Positions 1-7,552 of a stretch of 39,996 bases of DNA are shown piece after piece. Each line of letters opens with the position of its first letter. Position 1 is the first letter of the stretch. Below the pieces are notes generated by a model, which did not search any database, was not told the origin of the DNA, and saw nothing but the letters and a program-made list of their open reading frames with translations. Origin of the DNA: Paracoccaceae bacterium. GTDB taxonomy: Bacteria > Pseudomonadota > Alphaproteobacteria > Rhodobacterales > Rhodobacteraceae. The stretch spans positions 1-39,996 of the forward strand of contig JAHDDY010000018.1 in NCBI GenBank assembly GCA_020629115.1. Direction: 5' to 3'. The translations under genes and the position numbers were made by a program.

Positions 1-203
1 GCCTCGGCCTTCGCAGCGTCGATGCGGACGATCCGCGCATGGGCGTGCGGGCTGCGCAGCATCGCGCCCCACAGCATCCCCGGCGCGGTCATGTCCGCCC
101 CGAACCGGGCGCGGCCCGTCACCTTGTCGAGGCCGTCGGGACGGATGGGGCGCGTGCCGACGAGGCGGTAGTCGCGGGTCTCGTGACCGGAATCAAGCGG
201 CAT
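1..203 (-). CDS. Molybdenum hydroxylase (xanthine dehydrogenase/CoxL type) molybdopterin subunit, N-terminal fragment
   Basis: This is the first 67 residues of the large catalytic subunit of a xanthine dehydrogenase or CO dehydrogenase-like enzyme; the rest lies beyond the left window edge. The ATG at 203 follows a GAGGA ribosome binding site and overlaps the end of the [2Fe-2S] subunit gene by 11 bases. The N-terminus contains GTRPIRPDGLDKVTGRARF and then MLRSPHAHARI, which are typical of the start of the Ald_Xan_dh_C domain in this family. In the family this subunit binds the molybdopterin cytosine dinucleotide cofactor and carries out the hydroxylation. The order FAD subunit, [2Fe-2S] subunit, large subunit is the usual three-gene arrangement. 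The substrate cannot be told from this fragment. Confidence 0.9.
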   Translation of the reverse strand, partial: MPLDSGHETRDYRLVGTRPIRPDGLDKVTGRARFGADMTAPGMLWGAMLRSPHAHARIVRIDAAKAE

Positions 204-678
204 TGCTGTTCCTCATCTCTTCTGCGGTATCCATGACCGCGCGGACGATCTTGTCGTAGCCGGTGCAGCGGCAGAGGTTGCCCGCGAGCCAGTAGCGGAC
301 CTCCTCCTCGGTGGGGTCGGGGTTCTTTTCCAGCAGGGATTTCGCCGCGACGAGGAAGCCGGGGGTGCAGATGCCGCATTGCAGGGCGGCATGTTCCAGG
401 AACTTGCGTTGCAGCGGGTGCAGCGTCTCGCCATCGGCCAGGCCCTCGACGGTGCCGATCTGGCGGCCCTCGGCCTCGGCCCCCATGACGAGGCAGGCGC
501 AGACGAGGCGGCCGTCGAGCGTGACGGAGCAGGAGCCGCAATCGCCCGTGCCGCATCCCTCCTTCGTGCCGGTCAGGCCCAGCCGGTCGCGCAGCACGTC
601 GAGCAGCGTCTCCTCCGGCTGGCACAGGAATTCCACCGGGTCGCCGTTGACGGCGGCGGTGACGTGGATGGCGCTCAT
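193..678 (-). CDS. [2Fe-2S] subunit of a molybdenum hydroxylase (CoxS/XdhC-like small subunit)
   Basis: This 161-residue protein is the electron-transfer subunit that carries two [2Fe-2S] clusters between the molybdopterin and FAD subunits. The N-terminal plant-ferredoxin-like domain has the cysteine motif GCGTGDCGSC, and the C-terminal helical domain has QCGICTPG followed by CRCTGY. These are all the cysteines expected for both clusters. The ATG at 678 is chosen over an upstream in-frame ATG (747) because the family starts right at this point, and a GGGAGAG ribosome binding site lies just before it. The start overlaps the stop of the 53-codon gene upstream as ATGA, so translation is probably coupled. 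Confidence 0.93.
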   Translation of the reverse strand: MSAIHVTAAVNGDPVEFLCQPEETLLDVLRDRLGLTGTKEGCGTGDCGSCSVTLDGRLVCACLVMGAEAEGRQIGTVEGLADGETLHPLQRKFLEHAALQCGICTPGFLVAAKSLLEKNPDPTEEEVRYWLAGNLCRCTGYDKIVRAVMDTAEEMRNSNAA

Positions 679-836
679 GCGGTCTCTCCCATCGTGGCGA
701 AGGCGGCCTCTTCCCGGGCGATGCCCCATTCGATCATCTCCCGCCACAGGCGCCTGGCGAGGAGGGCCATCAGCGCCCTGTCCAGCCGGTCGATCCCGCG
801 CCGGACGGGGGCCATGGCCCGCGCTTCGGCGCTCAT
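675..836 (-). CDS. Small 53-residue protein resembling a chorismate mutase with its middle removed
   Basis: This short gene sits between the FAD and [2Fe-2S] subunit genes and overlaps both by ATGA. It has its own ribosome binding site (GAGGGA). The first half, VRRGIDRLDRALMALLARR, looks like helix 1 of AroQ-type chorismate mutases and PchB-like enzymes. The second half, LWREMIEWGIAREEA, looks like their C-terminal helix. Full members have about 40 more residues between these two parts, including conserved active-site residues, and those are absent here, so ordinary mutase activity is unlikely. It may be a decayed gene kept for translational coupling, or a small helical accessory protein. The link to chorismate mutase is my reading of motifs and has not been searched. 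Confidence 0.6.
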   Translation of the reverse strand: MSAEARAMAPVRRGIDRLDRALMALLARRLWREMIEWGIAREEAAFATMGETA

Positions 837-1696
837 GCCCTGTCCCTCGCGCGTTCGTAGGCGGTGCGGGCCGCGCGGCGGGCCAGCGTGCCCGCGACCT
901 CGGTGCGGAAGGCGACCGTGCCGCGCTTGTCGTCGATGGGGTTGCAGGCGGCCTCGCAGGCGGCGGCGAGGGCGTCGAGCGCGCCGTCCTCCAGCGCGGT
1001 GCCGACGAGCGCCCGCGCGCCGTCCTCGACCACGACCACGGTCGGGGCCACCGCGCCCAGCGCGACCCTGGCCGACGCGACCGTGCCCGCCTCGTCCAGC
1101 GACAGGCTCACGGCGCAGCCGACGACGGCGATGTCCATCTCGGTGCGGGGGATGAAGCGCAGGTAGGCGTCGGCCCCGCGCGGGCCGCGTTCGGGCAGGA
1201 GGATGCACTCGATCATCTCGCCCTTCGCCAGCGCGTTCTTCTGTACGCCGACGGGGATATCCTCGACCGGCACCTCGCGCCGCCCGTCCGGTCCGACGAT
1301 GCGGGCCAGCGCGCCGGCGGCGGCCATGGCGGGGACGGTGTCGGCGGCGGGGGAGGCGGTGCAGAGATTGCCGGCCAGCGTCGCCCGCCCGGATACCTGG
1401 GTCGAGCCGACCACGTCCGCCGCATGGGCCAGCCCCGGCCAGTCGGCGACGAGGTCCGCGTTCTCGTTGATCTCCGCGCCGGAGACCGCCGCGCCGATAC
1501 GCCAGCCGCCGCCCTCGCGCGCGATCTCGCGCAGGGACGCGATGCGCTTGGTGTCGACCACCAGATCGGGCGCGATGCGGCCCGAGCGCATCTGCACCAG
1601 GAGGTCGGTACCGCCCGACAGGGGATAGGCGCGCCCCGCCTCCCCGGCCAGCAGGGCGACCGCCGCCTCGACGGTCTCGGGAGCCTCGAATCGCAT
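833..1696 (-). CDS. FAD-binding subunit of a molybdenum hydroxylase (CoxM-like)
   Basis: This 287-residue protein is the medium subunit, which passes electrons from the iron-sulfur subunit through FAD to the acceptor. The FAD-binding PCMH-type domain covers roughly residues 1-170. It shows the loop LSGGTDLLVQMRSG near residue 27 and the segment GRATLAGNLCTASPAADTVPA. The CO_deh_flav_C domain follows. The ATG at 1696 has a GAGGTT ribosome binding site. It is the first gene of the operon, so the promoter should lie in 1697-1787, but I see no clear -35/-10 pair there. Its TGA overlaps the start of the 53-codon gene. The length is normal for the family. Confidence 0.92.
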   Translation of the reverse strand: MRFEAPETVEAAVALLAGEAGRAYPLSGGTDLLVQMRSGRIAPDLVVDTKRIASLREIAREGGGWRIGAAVSGAEINENADLVADWPGLAHAADVVGSTQVSGRATLAGNLCTASPAADTVPAMAAAGALARIVGPDGRREVPVEDIPVGVQKNALAKGEMIECILLPERGPRGADAYLRFIPRTEMDIAVVGCAVSLSLDEAGTVASARVALGAVAPTVVVVEDGARALVGTALEDGALDALAAACEAACNPIDDKRGTVAFRTEVAGTLARRAARTAYERARDRA

Positions 1697-1787
1697 GGGG
1701 GAACCTCGCGCGGAAGGGAAAGATCGTGGTCCCCTAGAAATCGCCTTTTGCGCCCCGCCGTCAATCGCCGCGTCGCGGGATGCGATG

Positions 1788-2345
1788 TCACACGGTCAGC
1801 GCGGCCCCGGAAACGAAGGGCAGGGGGATGGCCTGGCCGAAGGGAACCGCGCGGGGCGGGGGATAGCCGTCCTCGCCCGGCCCGGCATGGCAATGGACCG
1901 TCCCGCCGTTCAGGTCGATCACCCAGTAGTCGTGCACCCCGTGCGCCGCGTAGAGCCGCGCCTTCTTGCCCATGTCGTAGCGGAGCGTGGAATCCGACAC
2001 CTCGATGGCGAGCAGGATGTCCGGACCGCGCACGTCGGCGCTGTCGATGTCCTGGCCGTAGATGCAGATATCCGGCTCCAGCGTGACCCTTTCCGAAAGG
2101 AAGAGGCTGGGCGACGGCGCGACGGCGTAGGATCGCGGCAGCGTCTCGATGAAGAAACGCATGAGATCCACGATCATCGCGACGTGCGGAGAGTTCTGGG
2201 CAGCCATCTTGACGAGCACCCCCTCGATCAGTTCGTACCCGCGCCCTTCGGGCAGGATGCCCGCGCGGGTCATGGCGAGCACGTCCGCGCCGGTCAGGAG
2301 CGGGGGGGCGAAATCCAGATCGTCGATCTTCAGGAGCGCGGTCAT
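1788..2345 (-). CDS. Uma2 family (DUF820) restriction endonuclease-like protein
   Basis: This protein has about 185 residues. Uma2 proteins adopt a PD-(D/E)XK nuclease fold and are common in cyanobacteria and scattered elsewhere; their biological role is not established. Visible family features are GYELIEGVLV near the N-terminus, the EPDI strand, the core AIEVSDST and the KARLYAAHGVHDYWVID segment that ends the fold. The acidic residues and lysine expected for metal-dependent cleavage appear to be present. The start is either ATG 2345, just after the stop of the MFS gene, or an in-frame ATG at 2363 that overlaps it. Neither has a strong ribosome binding site, so translation may depend on the upstream gene. 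Confidence 0.85.
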   Translation of the reverse strand: MTALLKIDDLDFAPPLLTGADVLAMTRAGILPEGRGYELIEGVLVKMAAQNSPHVAMIVDLMRFFIETLPRSYAVAPSPSLFLSERVTLEPDICIYGQDIDSADVRGPDILLAIEVSDSTLRYDMGKKARLYAAHGVHDYWVIDLNGGTVHCHAGPGEDGYPPPRAVPFGQAIPLPFVSGAALTV

Positions 2346-2349
2346 GGCG

Positions 2350-3627
2350 TCAGGGTACACCATCCGCGCCGGGCTGCGAAGGGGTCTCCGCCGTCGAGGC
2401 GCTGCTGGCGGCGAGCGAGCGGGTCTCGGGCGTGCTGGCGCGGCCCGGCGGCATGGCGATGAAGTCGCCCTTCTCCACGCCCGTCACCGGCGCGCGGGCG
2501 CGGATGCGGAAGAGGGTGAAGTTGATGAGCAGGGCGTGGGCGGTCATCGAGGTGATGAACAGGCCCGCCTTGTCCGTCGCGCTCATCAGCACCCCGGCCA
2601 CCAGCGGCCCGACGATGCCCCCGATGCCGTAGACCATCAGCAGGCCGCCGCTCGTCTGGATTGCCGTGCCCTCGGCGGCGTGGTCGCTCGCATGGGCGAT
2701 GATGACCGGGTACATCGCGTAGATCGACGCGCCGAGCAGGGCCGCGAGCACCAGGTTCGTCGCCGCGTCCTCCGGGGAGAGCAGCACGAACGCCACGTCG
2801 ACCGCCAGCGCGACCGCCGCGAGCATGAGCAGCACCTTGCGCCGGTCCATCCGGTCCGACAGCGCGCCCACGGGTATCTGCGCCACCGCACCGGCCAGGA
2901 TGGGCAGGCTGGCGAAGAGCGCGATGGTCGTGAGCGTCAGCCCCGCCCGGTCGCCGTAGACCGCCGCGAGCGTGCCGAAGGCGCTGTTCGAGACGCCGAC
3001 CATCGCGACGCCGAAGACGGCGACGGGCGAATTGCGCCACAGCGCCCCGACGTCGAGCGTCACCGAGACGAGGGGGCGGGGCGACTGCGAGGCCGTGACC
3101 GCCGTGGGCAGGAGGGCGAGGCAGTAGAACATCGCGCCGAGCACGAAGAACAGGTAGCCGGTCGCATCCCCGAGCGTGATCATCATCTGCCCCGCCGTCG
3201 ACCCGGCGAGGTTGACCATCGTGTAGATGCCGAAGACCCGCCCCCGCGACGACGCCTCCGCCCGCTCGCTCAGCCAGCTTTCCACGATCATCGCCGCCCC
3301 CGCGAAGCAGAAGCCGGAGATGGCGCGGAGCGGGATCCACGCCCACGGGGAGAGCAGGAGCAGGGAGGCGAGGATCGCCATCGCCGCGCAGGCGGCCATC
3401 ACGCTGAACGAGCGGATATGCCCCACCCGCGCCACCAGGCGCGGCGTCAGCAGGCATCCGGCGACGTATCCGATGGCCCAGCCCGTGCCCAGCAGGCCGA
3501 GGGAGAAGGCCGAGAACCCCTCCGCCGACCCGCGCACCGGCAGGATCAGCCCGTTGATCCCGCCCGCGAACAGAAGGAAGGCGGAACCCATGAGCAGGGC
3601 GAGGACGGGGTTGAGCGTGCGAACCAT
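2350..3627 (-). CDS. Major facilitator superfamily transporter, YcaD-like
   Basis: This integral membrane protein has about 425 residues and twelve predicted hydrophobic segments, the usual MFS size. The N-terminus after ATG 3627 is immediately hydrophobic (LLMGSAFLLFAGGINGLILP). The loop DRMDRRKVLL after the central region is a typical MFS signature between helices. The organisation is that of a drug or small-solute exporter similar to YcaD/UMF1-type proteins, but the substrate cannot be inferred. The longer reading from ATG 3693 adds 22 residues that do not look like a membrane protein, so I prefer 3627. The C-terminal tail of about 50 residues is polar and low in complexity. The Uma2 gene follows within 4 bases. 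Confidence 0.88.
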   Translation of the reverse strand: MVRTLNPVLALLMGSAFLLFAGGINGLILPVRGSAEGFSAFSLGLLGTGWAIGYVAGCLLTPRLVARVGHIRSFSVMAACAAMAILASLLLLSPWAWIPLRAISGFCFAGAAMIVESWLSERAEASSRGRVFGIYTMVNLAGSTAGQMMITLGDATGYLFFVLGAMFYCLALLPTAVTASQSPRPLVSVTLDVGALWRNSPVAVFGVAMVGVSNSAFGTLAAVYGDRAGLTLTTIALFASLPILAGAVAQIPVGALSDRMDRRKVLLMLAAVALAVDVAFVLLSPEDAATNLVLAALLGASIYAMYPVIIAHASDHAAEGTAIQTSGGLLMVYGIGGIVGPLVAGVLMSATDKAGLFITSMTAHALLINFTLFRIRARAPVTGVEKGDFIAMPPGRASTPETRSLAASSASTAETPSQPGADGVP

Positions 3628-3788
3628 GGGGGCGAGGGTGCCCCGATGGCGGGGAATGTCAACCGCTCCGCATACGGGATGGCGGCCCGGCACGCGATGC
3701 GCGCGGCCGCCGTCCGGGAGCGGTCGTCGCCGGGCATGGCGAGGAAGGGGGTATCGTCATCCGCCGAGGCGGGCGCGTCGCGCAAGCG

Positions 3789-4427
3789 CTACTCGACGAT
3801 CACCATCACCTCCCAGCGCTTGTCCGCCACCGGCACGCTTGGCCCGTCATAGCCTGCGAGGATGGGCGCGGAGGCGGGGGTCAGGTCCCGCGCGGCGAGG
3901 AACGCCTCGACCTTCGCCGTCGCCGCGTCCACCCGCTCCTGCGAGCGCGCGCCGGTGAAGCGGTAGGCCACGCGCCGTTCCCCGGGCACCTCGATCAGCG
4001 TGACGGAGGCGTCGTTGGGGGTCGGCAGGGTCTCCATCGTCCATTTGGAGGGCATGGTGAAGCGTACGGTGTAGCGGCCCTCCCCGTCGCCCGACGCCGA
4101 GACCGGCGCGGTCATGGCGATCTTCGTGCCGTCCGTCGCGGGCTGCGTCGTCACGGGGGCGGTCATGGCGATCTCGTCCGAGCCGCGGTTGTTGCCGAAG
4201 ATGTATCCGGCGAGGGGGCGGAAGCCCCGGCTCGACGCCTCGCGCAGGGAATCCGCCTCCACCGTCACCTCGGCGGCGAGATGCGGCGCGTAGGCGCGCA
4301 GCTCGACCCCGTCCGCCTCCGTCACCACGTCGTACGAGGGCGATTCGATGCCGCGTTCGTCGGCGGCGTGGGTGGTGGTGGCCATGAGGACGGCTCCTGC
4401 GAGGGCGGCGAGGATGGGGCGGGGCAT
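3789..4427 (-). CDS. SOUL family heme-binding-like protein, secreted
   Basis: This 212-residue protein starts with a signal peptide (LAALAGAVLMATTTHAA, predicted cleavage near residue 22), so it should act in the periplasm. The SOUL/HEBP domain fills the rest. It shows YDVVTEADGVELRAY, then GFRPLAGYIFGNN and the repeated IAMTAPV motif (two copies), which are hallmarks of the family. Members of the SOUL family bind heme or other tetrapyrroles in animals and plants; the role in bacteria is poorly known. A strong AAAGGAG ribosome binding site precedes ATG 4427. The gene stands alone between the MFS gene and the VOC gene, on the same strand as both. Confidence 0.9.
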   Translation of the reverse strand: MPRPILAALAGAVLMATTTHAADERGIESPSYDVVTEADGVELRAYAPHLAAEVTVEADSLREASSRGFRPLAGYIFGNNRGSDEIAMTAPVTTQPATDGTKIAMTAPVSASGDGEGRYTVRFTMPSKWTMETLPTPNDASVTLIEVPGERRVAYRFTGARSQERVDAATAKVEAFLAARDLTPASAPILAGYDGPSVPVADKRWEVMVIVE

Positions 4428-4495
4428 GGACGGCTCCTTTCGCGGGGGGATGCGGGAGGGGAAAGCGTCGTCCCCCGGCTTTCGTTCCGGGGCGC

Positions 4496-5110
4496 TCAGA
4501 ATGCCCAGTCGATCCGCCGCGCGATGCGCCCGTCCGAGGCCGCCAGTTCCAGGGACAGGCCCGGCTCCCCGCGCGTGGTCTCAACCTGCGGCAGGACGCG
4601 CGACACCAGTGCGACCGCCGCATCGCTGTCGAGCCGGAGGGCGAGGCGGGCCACGCGCGCCAGGTCCGGATGCTGGCGCGTGCCGACGAGGGCCGGGTCG
4701 CGCGCGGCGGGGGGCTTGCCGCCGGGGGTGCGGAAGACGAAGGGCAGGGCGGGGTCGAGGCTCTCATGCAGGACGGGGATCGTCACGCCGTCGGGCAGGA
4801 AGGGCGCGGCGTATCCGATGCAGTCCGGCGGCGAGGCCCCCCGCCAGGACAGGCCCAGGGGCGAGCCGCTTCCCCGCAGCCGCGCGCCGAGCGTCACGCG
4901 TTCGCTCTCGGGCGAGACCGCCGAGCCGTCCGCCCAGATCAGTTCGACGAACGCATCGTCGAGGCAGGCGCAGAGATTGCGCGTCCCCTGTCCCGGATGG
5001 GCACGGGCGTAGTTCACGCGCAGGCCCGCCGCATCCATCATAGCCCGGGCGCGCGACTCGCTCTCGACGACGAGGAAGAGGTGATCGAGTTCCCGATCCG
5101 TCTCGCCCAT
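4496..5110 (-). CDS. VOC superfamily protein (glyoxalase-like domain)
   Basis: This 204-residue protein opens with LDHLFLVVESESRARAMMDAAGL, the first strand and helix of a vicinal-oxygen-chelate module. ACLDDAFVELIWAD, the strand that carries a metal-ligand glutamate in many members, follows near residue 53. The pattern fits glyoxalase-like domain proteins (PF13468-like) of about 200 residues. No reaction can be assigned. ATG 5110 has a GGAGGGG ribosome binding site. A 6-bp hairpin at 4473-4492 lies just after the stop but lacks a T-tract. The 5' end faces the haloperoxidase gene across about 146 bases, which should hold the promoters of both genes. Confidence 0.8.
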   Translation of the reverse strand: MGETDRELDHLFLVVESESRARAMMDAAGLRVNYARAHPGQGTRNLCACLDDAFVELIWADGSAVSPESERVTLGARLRGSGSPLGLSWRGASPPDCIGYAAPFLPDGVTIPVLHESLDPALPFVFRTPGGKPPAARDPALVGTRQHPDLARVARLALRLDSDAAVALVSRVLPQVETTRGEPGLSLELAASDGRIARRIDWAF

Positions 5111-5256
5111 CCCGTCGCCCCTCCATCCACAACCGGATCGTCCCGTTCTTTTTACTACGCCGAAATATCGCCTTCGGGAAATTAATCAAAGTGGTTGAAG
5201 GGCGCATCATTTTGATACAGCTTGCGCTCGTTCGCACCGCGTGAAGGAGTGGTCCC

Positions 5257-7452
5257 ATGCTCGATCCCGTTCCCGGCAACGACGGCGTCCGCAATATCCG
5301 GCAGGAACAGGCCCGGACGCGGCGCGACGGGGCGACCGGCATCGCCGCGTCCCGCGAGCCGGCCATCACGCGCGGCAATGGCGAGATCGACCTCTACGAC
5401 GGCATCTGGCCGACGAATTTCCACAAGGGCCTGCCGCACGACCGCTTCGGCCGGCCCGACCCGGTGGCCTTCGGTGCCTTGCAGGCCGGGCTGAGCCGTT
5501 CGGATGCGCCCGCCGGTCTCTACGCCACGTTCAACGTCGCCCTCGGTCCGCTGGGCGAGGCGGGGGCGAACGTCGCGGCGGAGCGGGCGGGGGCGGCGCA
5601 GGGCTTCGAGCCGGTGACCCGCTTCCATACCGTGCTGGCCGACGGCCGGGCGCTCAGCGTCCGCAACTGGGAAAGCCCGCTGGCGGGACATGCCTACGAC
5701 CTCGAAGGGCCGGATGCGGGCGACGTGGGCATGGCCCCGGCCCCGACGCTGATCGGCGGCGAGCTGATCGCCGAGATGGGGGAGGTCTACGCGCTCGCCC
5801 TGCTGCGCGACACGCCCTTCGAGCGATGGGCCGATACCGGGACGCCGGTCACGGTGGACGGGCACACCTTCGGCACCGTGGGCGATATCCTCGGGGAGCT
5901 GGGGCGCCTGGACTTCCTCGATCCGGACGGGAAGCCCGGCGCGGGCGACGGCACCGGCGCACTCGGCCCCGGCGAGACCCGCCGCCGCGCCGCCCGGTGG
6001 GACGGGCGGAGCGGCCCGACGGCGCGCACCGTCTTCCGCGGCTCGTCCCCGGGCGCGATGGCGGGGCCGTACCTGTCGCAGTTCCTGCTCATCGGCAGCG
6101 GCGGCGACGGGGGGCGGACGGCGGCGACCGACGCGAAGGACGTGCGCTATCTCTGCCCCGTCGCCGCGCCGGGCGGCGGCGGCCCGGCCGGGGCGGCGGG
6201 GGGCTACATCGCCTATGGCGCGCAGCGCATCGACCAGCGCATCAGCACGGCCCTGCCCGGCCTCGACCACATGACCGACTGGACGCTCTGGCTCGACGTG
6301 CAGAACGGGGCGGGGGTGGCCGGGTCCGACACGTTCGAGAAGGGCGGTATGCCCCGCTTCGTCGGCACGCCGCGCGACCTGGCGACCTACGTGCATTTCG
6401 ACCAGCTCTACCAGGCGTACCTGAACGCCTGCCTGCTGCTGCTGGCCTACGACGTGCCGTTCGACTTCGGGCTGCCCTCGGGCAAGGGCCACCTGACGCG
6501 CGGCTCCTTCGCCACCTTCGGCGGGCCGCACGTCCTCGCGCTGCTGACGGAGGTGTCGTCCCGGGCGCTCAAGGCGGTGCGGCGGCAGAAGTTCCAGCAT
6601 CACCTGCGGGGCCGGCCGGAGCAGCTCGCCGCCATGCTCACCCTGGCCGCGAACGCGCCCGGGGCGCTGGGCGCGGCGCGGGCCGACACGGTGGCGGCGC
6701 TCGACGCGCTGCGCACCCACGCCCCGAACCTCATGGCGATGATCGCCCGGCGCAACGCCCGGCAGAACGCGGCCCGCGCCGACCGGAGCCGGGGCATCTT
6801 TCCCGCCACGACCGGCGCGGGAGCGGGCTTCGCCCCGGCGGAGGATGCCAACTACCTCCTGCCCATGGCCTTTCCCGAAGGCTCGCCCATGCACCCCGCC
6901 TACGGCGCGGGCCATGCGGCGGTGGCGGGGGCCTGCGTGACGGTGCTCAAGGCGTTCTTCGAGCTGTCGCCCAACGAGGTGACGCGCCCCGGCCTCAGCC
7001 AGACCCTGCCCGCCGCCCGGGCGGTGGACGACCAGTGGTGGCGCATGGCCACCCTCGCCGAGCGGCTGCGCCTGCGCAATGTCTACGTCCCGCCCGCCGA
7101 CCCCTGGGCGGCGGCACTCGACCCGTCGGGCGAGTGGCTGCCGCGCGACCTGACCGTCGAGGGGGAACTGAACAAGCTCGCCGCCAACGTCTCCATCGGG
7201 CGCAACATGGCCGGGGTGCATTTCTACACCGACTATTTCGAATCCCTGCGGATGGGCGAGCGGATCGCCGTGGGCATCCTCCAGGAGCAGATGACGACCT
7301 ATCCCGACCCGTGCTCCATGCGCGTGCCCAGCTTCGACGGCGACCGCCTGCTGATCTCGACCACCGGGCGGGGCGATGCCGCGCTCGACGTGATCGGCGG
7401 CGATGCGGGCGAATGGTGGGGGCGTCACCTCGCGCAGGGGGCCTTCGTCTAG
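5257..7452 (+). CDS. Vanadium-dependent haloperoxidase (bromoperoxidase-like)
   Basis: This 731-residue protein belongs to the vanadate-dependent haloperoxidases, which use hydrogen peroxide to oxidise bromide or chloride. The C-terminal half carries the vanadate site in order. KFQHHLRGRPE gives Lys445 and Arg453, with the 8-residue spacing of algal bromoperoxidases. HPAYGAGHA gives Gly552 and the catalytic His553. IGRNMAGVHFYTDY gives Arg649 and the vanadium-ligating His655. The serine before the GH pair in algal enzymes is Ala551 here. A GAAGGAG ribosome binding site precedes ATG 5257. There is no obvious signal peptide. It is transcribed alone and away from the VOC gene. The first 250 residues are less conserved and I see no separate domain in them. 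Confidence 0.9.
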   Translation: MLDPVPGNDGVRNIRQEQARTRRDGATGIAASREPAITRGNGEIDLYDGIWPTNFHKGLPHDRFGRPDPVAFGALQAGLSRSDAPAGLYATFNVALGPLGEAGANVAAERAGAAQGFEPVTRFHTVLADGRALSVRNWESPLAGHAYDLEGPDAGDVGMAPAPTLIGGELIAEMGEVYALALLRDTPFERWADTGTPVTVDGHTFGTVGDILGELGRLDFLDPDGKPGAGDGTGALGPGETRRRAARWDGRSGPTARTVFRGSSPGAMAGPYLSQFLLIGSGGDGGRTAATDAKDVRYLCPVAAPGGGGPAGAAGGYIAYGAQRIDQRISTALPGLDHMTDWTLWLDVQNGAGVAGSDTFEKGGMPRFVGTPRDLATYVHFDQLYQAYLNACLLLLAYDVPFDFGLPSGKGHLTRGSFATFGGPHVLALLTEVSSRALKAVRRQKFQHHLRGRPEQLAAMLTLAANAPGALGAARADTVAALDALRTHAPNLMAMIARRNARQNAARADRSRGIFPATTGAGAGFAPAEDANYLLPMAFPEGSPMHPAYGAGHAAVAGACVTVLKAFFELSPNEVTRPGLSQTLPAARAVDDQWWRMATLAERLRLRNVYVPPADPWAAALDPSGEWLPRDLTVEGELNKLAANVSIGRNMAGVHFYTDYFESLRMGERIAVGILQEQMTTYPDPCSMRVPSFDGDRLLISTTGRGDAALDVIGGDAGEWWGRHLAQGAFV

Positions 7453-7511
7453 CCGTCCGTCCGGGGCCTTGTCCGAGGCCGAGCTTATCCCCCCGTTTTC
7501 GCAGGGATTCG

Positions 7512-7540
7512 TTGCTTCCGGGGCCTGCGCGTTCTAAGGT
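7512..7540 (+). promoter_or_regulatory. Candidate gyrA promoter
   Basis: A TTGCTT box (7512-7517) and a TAAGGT box (7535-7540) are separated by exactly 17 bases. Both are weak matches to the sigma-70 consensus. If used, transcription would begin near 7547, only a few bases before the GTG start of gyrA. This would favour the downstream TTG start at 7583. Confidence 0.35.
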
Positions 7541-7552
7541 CGTGAAGATTTC

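Noticed and set aside
4473-4492. Hairpin CCCCGG-N8-CCGGGG after the VOC gene as a terminator
   Set aside because: The stem is only 6 bp and no T-tract follows on either strand.
5204-5222. TTGAAG and GATACA as a haloperoxidase promoter
   Set aside because: The two boxes are only 13 bases apart, too close for a sigma-70 promoter.
5182-7428. 748-codon ORF on the minus strand opposite the haloperoxidase
   Set aside because: It is the mirror of a GC-rich gene with strong third-position bias. Its translation has no family resemblance and the plus-strand haloperoxidase has all the active-site residues.
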